Source: JAKPAM01 sp047601745 (GTDB taxonomy: Bacteria; Pseudomonadota; Gammaproteobacteria; Burkholderiales; Burkholderiaceae_E). Taken from it: DNA of 64,000 bases. Both the position numbers and the translations under genes were made by a program. How positions within the stretch are numbered: the first letter of the stretch is position 1; each line of letters begins with the position of its first letter. Positions 8,228 through 14,706 of the stretch are shown piece by piece. The notes below the pieces were generated by a model that was not told the DNA's origin, ran no database searches, and worked only from the letters and a program-made list of their open reading frames with translations. Location of the stretch: contig JASGIS010000001.1 in NCBI GenBank assembly GCA_047601745.1, forward strand, positions 3,472,001 to 3,536,000. The letters are read 5' to 3'.

Positions 8228-9226
8228 TCAGTCGAGTTGCGCGCCGGATGCCTTGACCGCCCGCTCCCAGCGCGGCATCTCGCCTTCGAGGAAACGGCGG
8301 AACGGCACCGCGGCCAGGAACGCCGGGTCGGCGCCCTGCTGGACCATGCGGCTGCGCACGTCCGGGGTTTCGAGCGTCTGGCGGATCGCGTCGGCCAGCT
8401 TGTCGACGACCTCGGCCGGCGTGCCGGCAGGCGCCAGGATGCCGTAGAAGCCGACGACGTCGAAGTCCTTGATGCCCGATTCGATCAGCGTCGGCACGCC
8501 GGGCAGCGCCGGGCTGCGCTCGCGGCTGGTGACGGCCAGCGCGCGGATCTTGCCCTGCTGCACGTACTGCGTGACCTGCGGCACCGACTCGGCCATGAAC
8601 TGCGCGTGGCCGGCCAGCACGTCGGCGAAGGCCGGCGCGCTGCCGCGGTACGGCAGGTGGACCAGGTAGATGCCGGCCGCCTGCTTGAACATCTCCGGCA
8701 CCAGGTGCGAGATGCCGCCGTTGCCGGCCGACGCGTAGTTGAGCTTGCCGGGATTGGCCTTCGCGTAGGCGATGAACTGCGGCAGCGTCTGTGCGGGCAC
8801 CGCGTTGTTGACGACCAGCGCCAGCGGCTGCTGCGCGGTGCGTGCGACCGGCGCCAGGTCCTTGAGCGTGTGATACGGCAGCTTGCGGTACAGCGCCGGA
8901 TTGATCACCATCTGGCCGGTGTTGGCCAGCAGCAGCGTGTAGCCGTCCGCGGGCGAGTGGGCGACGGTCTCGGCGCCGATCGTGCCGCCGGCACCCGGCT
9001 TGTAGTCGACGATGATCTGCTGGCCGAGGATCTGGCCGAGCCGGTCGGTCAGCAGCCGGGCGTGCGAATCGAGCGGGCCGCCGGCCGGAAAGCCGACGAT
9101 CAGCCGGATCGGCTTGTCGGGGAACGCTGCGCGCGCCGCCTGCGGCACGAGCAGCGAGGCGGCGGTCAGCGAGGTGATGACGAGCGCGCCCAGTGCACGG
9201 CGCAGGCGGTTCGAGCGTTCGATCAT
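8228..9226 (-). CDS. Bug-family tripartite tricarboxylate transporter substrate-binding protein
   Basis: This 332-residue protein has a Sec signal of about 33 residues (twin Arg, hydrophobic core, cleavage near AARA-AFPDKP). The mature part opens with FPDKPIRLIVGFPAGGPLD, the signature of Bug (TctC) receptors, and has the typical DPADGYTLL-like and YKPGAGGTIG segments. These periplasmic proteins deliver carboxylates or similar small molecules to TctAB membrane partners; none is visible here, so this is an orphan receptor, as is common in Burkholderiales. The start at 9226 is chosen because it is the first Met before the signal peptide; the frame stays open far upstream without recognisable coding content. 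Confidence 0.9.
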   Translation of the reverse strand: MIERSNRLRRALGALVITSLTAASLLVPQAARAAFPDKPIRLIVGFPAGGPLDSHARLLTDRLGQILGQQIIVDYKPGAGGTIGAETVAHSPADGYTLLLANTGQMVINPALYRKLPYHTLKDLAPVARTAQQPLALVVNNAVPAQTLPQFIAYAKANPGKLNYASAGNGGISHLVPEMFKQAAGIYLVHLPYRGSAPAFADVLAGHAQFMAESVPQVTQYVQQGKIRALAVTSRERSPALPGVPTLIESGIKDFDVVGFYGILAPAGTPAEVVDKLADAIRQTLETPDVRSRMVQQGADPAFLAAVPFRRFLEGEMPRWERAVKASGAQLD

Positions 9227-9307
9227 GGCATTCTCCGTGTCGGCGCGGCCCGCCGGCGTCACCGGGGCCGCGCGCAATGATAAGCCGAGCCGGCCGACCA
9301 CCCGATC

Positions 9308-10111
9308 ATGGATCAACGAAAGACAATCCCCGATCTTCTTCCTTCGCGCGACGGCCGTACAGCACGGCGCCGCGTGCCTGTCGCGTCGGCGCCTCGGCGC
9401 GCGATCGCCGGCCTGCGCCGGGTCGTCGTCGCCGCATGCGCGATCGTCGCCGTTCCGGCGGCCTGGGCCGGCGGATCCGCGTCGCTGACGACCTGGGATC
9501 AGCGCGGCGAGGCCAGCACCACTCAGGTCGACTTCGACGGCGCGCGGATGCGCGTCGATTCGTCGGCGCTGCCGGACGGCTACCTGCTGATGCGCGGCGA
9601 CGACGCCAAGATGGTGATGCCGGTCGGTGGCGCGGCCGCGGTCGTCGACCTGCCGGCGCTGATGAAGATGCTCGGTCCGCGCGCCCGCTCGTTGACCGAA
9701 GGGACCGACAGCGTGCGCGAGATCGTGTCGCTGACCGATACCGGCAAGCGCGAGACCGTCGCCGGCATCGCCGGATCGCTGTATCACCTGGTCTACGTCG
9801 ACCAGACCGGCCAGAAGATGCGTGCCGAGCTCGTGCTGAGCCGCGACGCGCGCGTCGTCGAACTGACGCGCGGCTTGCATGGCCTGCTGACCCGGATGCA
9901 GCAGGCCGCGAAGGTCAAGCTGCCGCCGGGCGCGGGCAAGCTCGAGCAGACGCTCGAGTCGAAGCAGCTCGGCGTGCTGCGCTACGCGGACCGTTTCCTC
10001 GTGACCCGGCTCGACGGCAGGACGCCGGCCGACGCGCGGTTCGCGCTGCCGTCGTCGACGCTGGCGGTGCCGGATCTCAGCGGACTGAAGTCGATCCTCG
10101 GCGGGCGTTGA
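9308..10111 (+). CDS. Secreted protein of unknown function, DUF4412-like
   Basis: This encodes 267 residues. After an Arg-rich N-terminus, a hydrophobic segment (RVVVAACAIVAVPAAWAGG) suggests a signal sequence; the real start may be internal. The mature part is a mostly beta, soluble protein with repeated 'D-G-x-R-M-R-V' and 'L-M-R-G-D-D-A-K-M' strands, reminiscent of LolA-like or DUF4412 folds that bind lipids, but no catalytic motif is visible. It is divergent from the Bug-protein gene with an 81-base intergenic region. Function is unknown. Confidence 0.7.
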   Translation: MDQRKTIPDLLPSRDGRTARRRVPVASAPRRAIAGLRRVVVAACAIVAVPAAWAGGSASLTTWDQRGEASTTQVDFDGARMRVDSSALPDGYLLMRGDDAKMVMPVGGAAAVVDLPALMKMLGPRARSLTEGTDSVREIVSLTDTGKRETVAGIAGSLYHLVYVDQTGQKMRAELVLSRDARVVELTRGLHGLLTRMQQAAKVKLPPGAGKLEQTLESKQLGVLRYADRFLVTRLDGRTPADARFALPSSTLAVPDLSGLKSILGGR

Positions 10112-10230
10112 TCGGGTAGCGCCCGCGCGCTCGTTCTCATCATGGCGACTCGGCCGACGAGAGCTGGGCCATCGGCCGGGGAGCGCCGGGCGATCGACGG
10201 CATAGACCGGCACGGCCTGCGCGGATAGAA

Positions 10231-10252
10231 TTCATCTTACCTTCATCTTACC
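10231..10252. promoter_or_regulatory. Tandem 11-bp repeat upstream of the AbrB/PIN module
   Basis: Two perfect adjacent copies of TTCATCTTACC lie 14-35 bases before the antitoxin start. Tandem sites at about one helical turn are typical of autorepressed toxin-antitoxin promoters, so an operator role is likely but inferred. Confidence 0.45.
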
Positions 10253-10265
10253 GATAGGCTTTCCG

Positions 10266-10541
10266 ATGGCCGCCGACATCGAGACCACCCGCCTGTCCAG
10301 CAAGGGGCAGGTCGTACTGCCCAGCCGCATCCGCAGCGCCCACCGCTGGGAGTCCGGCACCGAATTCCAGGTGCGGGACACGCCCGAGGGCATTCTGCTC
10401 ACGCCGCTCGCCCGGCCGGCGCCCAGCCGCATCGAAGACGTGGCTGGTTGTCTGAAGGCCCGGCGTCGTGTCTCGCTGGCCGACATGGATGCGGCCATCG
10501 CTGCCGAAACCCGGGTCCGCCATGCTCGCGGTCGATACTAA
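10266..10541 (+). CDS. AbrB/MazE/SpoVT-type antitoxin of a VapBC-like pair
   Basis: This 91-residue protein has the swapped-hairpin DNA-binding signature ETTRLSSKGQVVLPSRIRSA at its N-terminus, followed by WESGTEFQV and ILLTP strands, and a charged C-terminal tail that would bind the toxin. It should neutralise the downstream PIN toxin and repress the operon. The reading frame overlaps the toxin gene by 20 bases. An 11-bp tandem repeat just upstream is a candidate operator. A fragment of a closely related gene survives at about 11790. Confidence 0.88.
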   Translation: MAADIETTRLSSKGQVVLPSRIRSAHRWESGTEFQVRDTPEGILLTPLARPAPSRIEDVAGCLKARRRVSLADMDAAIAAETRVRHARGRY

Positions 10542-10917
10542 TGTCGTCGTCCGTTTTCTCGTCGATGACGACGCTGCCCAGCACAAGCGTGCCAAGGCTT
10601 TGTTCCAGGCCCACACCGTCTGGCTGGCCAAGACCGTGCTGCTAGAAAGCGAATGGGTATTGCGCAGCGCCTTCGGTTTCACTCCGGACGAGATCGCCCA
10701 GGCACTGCGTGGGCTGACCAGCCTGCCCGGCGTGCGCTGCGAGGATATCGCCGCCGTGGCTTCGGCCATCGACGCGCTGGCCTGCGGCCTGGATTTCGCC
10801 GACGCGCTGCACCTCGTCTCCGGCCACGTGGCCGACGAAGGCTTCGCCAGCTTCGACACCCGGTTCGTCAAGCGAGCGCGCAAGCACTGGCCTGGCGTGG
10901 CGGTGCGAACGCCCTGA
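10522..10917 (+). CDS. PIN-domain ribonuclease toxin (VapC family)
   Basis: This 131-residue PIN protein begins MLAVDTNVVVRFLVDDD, with the first catalytic Asp at residue 5. Acidic residues follow at LLESE (42-44), GLDFADALHL and SFDTRF, giving the four-carboxylate Mg2+ site of VapC-type RNases. The start at 10522 lies inside the antitoxin gene, the usual coupled arrangement. It would cleave RNA, typically tRNA or rRNA, when antitoxin is lost. All expected catalytic residues are present, so the module looks intact. Confidence 0.9.
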   Translation: MLAVDTNVVVRFLVDDDAAQHKRAKALFQAHTVWLAKTVLLESEWVLRSAFGFTPDEIAQALRGLTSLPGVRCEDIAAVASAIDALACGLDFADALHLVSGHVADEGFASFDTRFVKRARKHWPGVAVRTP

Positions 10918-11003
10918 GTGTCAGTTGTCGACCTCTATTGGCGCGAAAGTCGTGGTGGTGGGGATAATGCTGCGATCCTGGCTGGTTCAGTAAAGGCTCT
11001 CTG

Positions 11004-11765
11004 ATGGATACCGTCTCGCAGGCCCCGCTTATTCTGATCACCGGAGGAAGCCGCGGCGTTGGCGCGGCGACCGCGCGGCTCGCCGCCGCGCAAGGCTACG
11101 ACGTCGCGATCAGCTTCGTCTCCGACGAGGCCGCCGCGCATGCCGTGGCGGCCGACGTGCGAGCCGCCGGTCGCCGGGCACTGGCGATGCGCGCCGACAG
11201 CGCGGATCCGGAGCAGGTCGTCCGGTTGTTCGCCGCGATCGACGAGGCGTTCGGCCGCCTCGACGTGCTGGTCAACAACGCCGCGATCCTCGCCCGGCAG
11301 TCCCGGCTCGAGGATCTCGGTTTCGAACGGATGCACCGGATCTTCGCCGTCAACGCGATCGGTCCGATGCTGTGCGCGCAGCAGGCGGCCAGGCGGATGT
11401 CCGTGCGCCATGGCGGGCGGGGCGGCGCGGTGGTCAACGTCTCGTCGACCGCGGCCCGGCTCGGCAGCCCGAACGAATACATCGACTACGCGGCGTCGAA
11501 AGGGGCGCTCGAGACCTTCACGACCGGCTTCGCGAAGGAAGTCGCGCGCGAAGGGATACGCGTGAACTGCGTCCGGCCCGGCCACATCTACACGGACATG
11601 CACGCCAGCGGCGGAGAGCCGGGCAGGGTGGATCGCATCAAGGACTCGATCCCGATGGGAAGAGGCGGCCAACCCGAAGAAGTGGCGCGGGCGATCCTGT
11701 GGCTGGCAGGCGCCGAGGCCTCGTTCGTCACCGGCACGTTCGTGGATGTGACGGGCGGCAAGTGA
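11004..11765 (+). CDS. SDR-family NAD(P)-dependent oxidoreductase
   Basis: This 253-residue classical short-chain dehydrogenase has the cofactor motif TGGSRGVGAA, the NNAA structural motif, catalytic Ser in VNVSSTAA and YAASK (Tyr-Lys pair), and a C-terminal FVTGTFVDVTGGK. The GGSRGVG motif followed by a basic-poor loop does not settle NAD versus NADP. It stands alone between two toxin-antitoxin modules, with no neighbour pointing to a substrate; sugar or steroid/3-oxoacyl reductase activities are all possible. Confidence 0.9.
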   Translation: MDTVSQAPLILITGGSRGVGAATARLAAAQGYDVAISFVSDEAAAHAVAADVRAAGRRALAMRADSADPEQVVRLFAAIDEAFGRLDVLVNNAAILARQSRLEDLGFERMHRIFAVNAIGPMLCAQQAARRMSVRHGGRGGAVVNVSSTAARLGSPNEYIDYAASKGALETFTTGFAKEVAREGIRVNCVRPGHIYTDMHASGGEPGRVDRIKDSIPMGRGGQPEEVARAILWLAGAEASFVTGTFVDVTGGK

Positions 11766-11789
11766 GCGGCGGACGATCGGCGGCTGGTG

Positions 11790-11822
11790 TCCAGCCGCAT
11801 TGAAGACGTGGCTAGCTGCCTT
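11790..11822 (+). pseudogene. Fragment of an AbrB-type antitoxin gene
   Basis: This 33-base stretch matches positions 10422-10453 of the intact antitoxin gene with four mismatches and, read in the matching frame, keeps the peptide SRIEDVASCL before running into a stop a few codons later. It lies just after the SDR gene and just before the BrnTA module. It is best read as the relic of a second, related module. Confidence 0.5.
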
Positions 11823-11842
11823 AGCAGATCTCTGAACCCAAG

Positions 11843-12109
11843 CTAACCAGCTTGCAGCTCTTCACGAAGGATCTTGCGAAGAACTTCTGCCGTCAGCGGC
11901 TCGCTTTCTGAAGCTCGCCCCTTTTTGGTTTTCAGCGATTCTCGCAGGGCTGCATTGATCATCGTTTGGTAGCCGATGCCTTGCGCCTCAGCCTTGGCCC
12001 GAAACTGCTCGATGACATCGTTGTCGAGCATGATGGTGATTCGCGTCTTCCCTGGCGAGGGAATGACTGCGCCGCGCTTGCCTTTCGAAAAATCGTACTC
12101 TTTATCCAT
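11843..12109 (-). CDS. brnA: BrnA-family antitoxin
   Basis: This 88-residue protein shows the BrnA layout: a short N-terminal segment (YDFSKGKRG), then a ribbon-helix-helix domain with TRITIMLDNDVIEQFRAKAEAQGIGYQTMINAALRE-type sequence, which binds DNA and the toxin. It is downstream of and overlaps the brnT gene by eight bases, the normal toxin-first order of this family. It should repress the brnTA promoter together with the toxin. The region is noticeably poorer in GC than its surroundings, consistent with acquisition. Confidence 0.9.
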   Translation of the reverse strand: MDKEYDFSKGKRGAVIPSPGKTRITIMLDNDVIEQFRAKAEAQGIGYQTMINAALRESLKTKKGRASESEPLTAEVLRKILREELQAG

Positions 12110-12386
12110 GATATTGCTCCGCTTCGCCGGGGCTCGCTCTTCGAGCGGAGATCAAGCGAATGCGATCGCCGCGTGGGGTGTGAACGATGACGAGCACTCG
12201 GCCAAGTGCGTCCATTCCCAGGGTTACAAAGCGAGCTTCGCCTTCGCTATCCGCATCCTCGATCGTCACGGCGAACGAATCTCGAAGAGCTTGCTCCGCG
12301 TGCGCAAAGCTCACGCCCTTGTGCTTCTTGAGGTTCGCAGCGGCCTTCTGCGGATCGAACTCGATCTCTACCAGTTTATTATGCAT
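12102..12386 (-). CDS. brnT: BrnT-family ribonuclease toxin
   Basis: This 94-residue protein contains the family segments EFDPQKAAANLKKHKGVSFAHAEQAL, the RFVTLGMDALGRVLVIVHTPRG core and the C-terminal RLISARRASPGE, which carries the Arg residues of the RelE-like active site. BrnT inhibits growth by cleaving mRNA and is held by BrnA. The annotated first Met falls between the -35 and -10 elements of a good promoter, so the true start may lie a few codons downstream, where most BrnT proteins begin (near VEIEFDP). Confidence 0.9.
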   Translation of the reverse strand: MHNKLVEIEFDPQKAAANLKKHKGVSFAHAEQALRDSFAVTIEDADSEGEARFVTLGMDALGRVLVIVHTPRGDRIRLISARRASPGEAEQYHG

Positions 12387-12405
12387 ATGTTATGCATATT
12401 GTCAA
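12378..12405 (-). promoter_or_regulatory. brnTA promoter with paired TATGCATA palindromes
   Basis: On the minus strand TTGACA (12400-12405) and CATAAT (12378-12383) are 16 bases apart, close to a sigma-70 consensus. Two copies of the palindrome TATGCATA (12380-12387 and 12391-12398) are centred 11 bases apart within the spacer and -10 box. A ribbon-helix-helix antitoxin bound there would block polymerase; this role is inferred. Confidence 0.6.
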
Positions 12406-12469
12406 TCATCGCTTTCGTGTTGCCGTTCGCTGAGTTGTTGACTGTATATTTATACATAATTCCAGTGCT

Positions 12470-12547
12470 GACAATCGGCCACGCGGATGAATCGGGCGCT
12501 GGTTCGCTCCGGATGCCAGCCGTCAACGACCCCGACCAAGGCATTGA
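12470..12547. repeat. 78-bp dispersed repeat, copy 1 (upstream of brnTA)
   Basis: This segment aligns without gaps to 19874-19951 at 64 of 78 bases. It lies just outside the brnTA promoter, on its upstream side. Read on the minus strand both copies keep the peptide ARFIRVADC, but the flanks share no coding pattern, so this may be chance conservation of a decayed coding or structured element. Confidence 0.8.
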
Positions 12548-12577
12548 CGCGTAGAAGGGCTCCGAACCGCGACACCA

Positions 12578-12598
12578 TATAATGAGAACCATTAGCGT
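12578..12598 (+). promoter_or_regulatory. Fur-box-like site overlapping a -10 element before the FecI-like gene
   Basis: TATAAT at 12578-12583 is a perfect -10 hexamer and runs into AATGAGAACCATTAG, a good match to the Fur core AATGATAATCATT. Iron-loaded Fur would thus shut the sigma-factor gene off. No convincing -35 box is seen at standard spacing. Confidence 0.6.
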
Positions 12599-12684
12599 TT
12601 GATCGGCGCGCTCGCGGATTGGTCTGTTTTCGCCACGGCCTGCACGTCGGCTTCGCAGCCGGTTCTGTCATTCAACGGTGCGCC

Positions 12685-13236
12685 GTGGCTGTCCACTACT
12701 ACCGAGAACTGCTGAATTTCTGCGCCAGGAGCCTGAAGGACCGCGATGCCGCGGCCGATCTGGTGCAGGAGGCCTATGCGCGGTTCCTGGCCTTGGGCCG
12801 CTCCGGCGAAACCGTCGCCGACCCTCGCGCGCTGCTCTACCGCACGGCTCGCAACCTGCTGATCGACCAGCGCCGCCGCCGCGACGTTCGCGCCGACGAG
12901 CAGAGCCTGGAGGCGCTGGCCGACGAAGCGCAGCCCGCGCTGCCCCGCCACCAGCAGCCCGAGGCGATCTATGCTTTCAGCCAGTACGCGCGGGCGATCC
13001 ACGACGCCATCGAAAGCCTGCCGCCGCGCTGCCGCGAGGCCTTCATCTTGAATCGCTTCGACGGCCTGTCGCACCAGCAGGTGGCCGACCGGATGGGCAT
13101 CTCGCGCAACATGGTCGCGCAGCACGTGATCCGGGCCGTGCTGGTCTGCAAGGCCTTTCATGCGGCCTTTCACGGCGATGCGGGCGCGAGCGCGGCGGAC
13201 AGGAAAGGCGGCCCCGTGGAAGAATCGTCCCGATAG
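12685..13236 (+). CDS. FecI-like ECF sigma factor (iron starvation type)
   Basis: This protein has 183 residues from a proposed GTG start; an in-frame TTG at 12619 would add 22 residues unlike the family. Sigma-2 is recognisable in FCARSLKDRDAAADLVQEAYARFLAL and RTARNLLIDQRRR; sigma-4 in AIESLPPRCREAFILNRFDGLSHQQVADRMGISRNMVAQHVIRAV, which also has the helix-turn-helix. It should direct RNA polymerase to the promoters of the FecR-like and receptor genes that follow. A Fur-box-like site lies over its own promoter. The gene order sigma, anti-sigma, receptor is the classic surface-signalling cassette. Confidence 0.9.
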   Translation: MAVHYYRELLNFCARSLKDRDAAADLVQEAYARFLALGRSGETVADPRALLYRTARNLLIDQRRRRDVRADEQSLEALADEAQPALPRHQQPEAIYAFSQYARAIHDAIESLPPRCREAFILNRFDGLSHQQVADRMGISRNMVAQHVIRAVLVCKAFHAAFHGDAGASAADRKGGPVEESSR

Positions 13237-13246
13237 CCGCCGGAGA

Positions 13247-13279
13247 ACCTCCACCGATCGGGTTCTCGTGCGTCTCCAC
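13247..13279 (+). promoter_or_regulatory. Candidate FecI-type ECF promoter before the FecR-like gene
   Basis: ACCTCCAC (13247-13254) is followed after 11 bases by TCGTGCGTCTCCAC (13266-13279). The same two blocks with the same spacing occur before the receptor gene. The CGTC at 13271-13274 sits 16 bases after the first block, like the -10 element of FecI-type ECF promoters. Role is inferred. Confidence 0.6.
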
Positions 13280-13304
13280 CGATGAGTAGCCCCTTCCTGC
13301 GCAC

Positions 13305-14561
13305 ATGAGCCCATCCGCCTCCCGCAGTCCCGACGCACCCTCCGGCCGCTCCGGGCAGGACGAGGCGGACGCGCGCGACTCCGCCGAGTTCATCGCGGCC
13401 CAGGCTCCGGTGGCGGCGGCTGCGGCCGGCTGGATGGTGCGGCGCCAGGACGGGTTGAGCCCCGAGGAAGAGGCCGAGTTCCAGGCATGGTTGTCCGCCG
13501 ATCCCGCACATGCCGAAGCGCTGGCGCAGATGCAGGAAGTCTGGGGCAGCATCGATGAACTCCCCGACGAGGGCATCGAGTCGCTGAGGTCCGGCTTGCC
13601 GTCGGACCACGCCGACAACTCGGCAACTCCTTTGGTCGACTCGATTCCCGCGGCGCCCGATCCGCTGCCGCCCAGCCGGCCCGGGCAAGTCGAACGGCCC
13701 GGATGGTCCGAACGGCTTGATCGGCCTGAACGGCCGCGGCCGGCCTCCGCCCGTCGTCGCTCATGGCTTGCCGGCCTGGGTCGGTTCGTGCCCCAGGCGG
13801 CGGCCACTGCCGTCGCCTTCGGTTTGCTCGGCGGCGGCTGGTACGGATGGGATGCCTGGCGACATCGGCCCACGTTCACCCAGAGCTTCGCCTCCGAACG
13901 CGGCCAGCAGAAGGAAGTGAGACTGCCCGACGGCAGCACGTTGTGGCTGGACACCGCGACCCGCGTGGACGTGGCGCTGTACCGCCAGCGGCGCGAGGTG
14001 CGCCTGTCCGAGGGTCAGGTGCTCTTCGCCGTCCAGGCCGACCCGGAACGACCGTTCGACGTGATTGCCGGCGCCACGCGCGTCACGGTGCTCGGCACGC
14101 GCTTTTCCGTGCGGCGCACGCGCAGCGGCGTCGGCGACGAAGGCAGCGTCAGCGTCGTGGTCGAGCATGGCCGCGTGCGCGTTGCCGGCCTTTCCGCTGC
14201 CGCGCGCGGGCTCGGTGTCGACGCCGACGACGGACATGCCGTCGAACTCGGCGCCGGCCAATCGGTGATCGCCGACGTCCGCGGCGCACTGGGGCCGGTC
14301 GGCAGCGACGTCGCGGCGCCGGCCGCCTGGCGTGAAGGGCGCATCAACTTCAGCGGTACTCCGCTGGCCGACGCGCTGGCGGAATTCGAGCGCTACGGCA
14401 ATACCGGGCTGGTGATTCGCGACCCGGCCGTCGCCGCGCTCAAGGTTCAGGGCAGTTTCGATCTGCGCCACGTGGCCGCTTTCGCGCGGGCGCTGCCGCA
14501 GGTGTTGCCGGTGCGACTCAAGGCCACCGACGACGGCAGGACCGAAATCGTGCGCCAATGA
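13305..14561 (+). CDS. FecR-like anti-sigma factor / signal transducer
   Basis: This 418-residue protein has an N-terminal cytoplasmic anti-sigma domain (AAAAAGWMVRRQDGLSPEEEAEFQAWL), a Pro/Arg-rich linker, and one transmembrane helix near residues 163-182. A periplasmic FecR domain follows (EVRLPDGSTLWLDTATRVDV ... VIAGATRVTVLGTRFSVRRT), then a C-terminal domain (INFSGTPLADALAEFERYGN) resembling the STN fold that contacts the receptor. It would hold the FecI-like sigma factor inactive until the receptor signals substrate binding. The linker of about 60 residues between domains is longer than usual. It is preceded by a candidate sigma-dependent promoter. Confidence 0.9.
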   Translation: MSPSASRSPDAPSGRSGQDEADARDSAEFIAAQAPVAAAAAGWMVRRQDGLSPEEEAEFQAWLSADPAHAEALAQMQEVWGSIDELPDEGIESLRSGLPSDHADNSATPLVDSIPAAPDPLPPSRPGQVERPGWSERLDRPERPRPASARRRSWLAGLGRFVPQAAATAVAFGLLGGGWYGWDAWRHRPTFTQSFASERGQQKEVRLPDGSTLWLDTATRVDVALYRQRREVRLSEGQVLFAVQADPERPFDVIAGATRVTVLGTRFSVRRTRSGVGDEGSVSVVVEHGRVRVAGLSAAARGLGVDADDGHAVELGAGQSVIADVRGALGPVGSDVAAPAAWREGRINFSGTPLADALAEFERYGNTGLVIRDPAVAALKVQGSFDLRHVAAFARALPQVLPVRLKATDDGRTEIVRQ

Positions 14562-14634
14562 GCGGCCGAGGCCGAGGTCGGAACCTCGTCTTCCGGGCAG
14601 TGGGGCGGCAGGGAGTCAAGAAAATCACCGGCCG

Positions 14635-14667
14635 ACCTCAACTCTTTCGATAGTCGTGCGTCTCCAC
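14635..14667 (+). promoter_or_regulatory. Candidate FecI-type ECF promoter before the TonB receptor gene
   Basis: ACCTCAAC (14635-14642), 11 bases, then TCGTGCGTCTCCAC (14654-14667). This repeats the blocks and spacing seen at 13247-13279; the surrounding bases differ, which points to selection on a promoter rather than simple duplication. The receptor start lies 40 bases further on. Confidence 0.62.
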
Positions 14668-14706
14668 GCGTAGGAACCCGTCTTTTCCACAGTGGAGATC
14701 GCTTTC

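Noticed and set aside
9227..10213. Upstream in-frame extension of the Bug-protein gene
   Set aside because: The frame stays open for 329 codons before the signal peptide but lies antisense to the secreted-protein gene at 9308-10111; the signal peptide at 9226 fixes the start.
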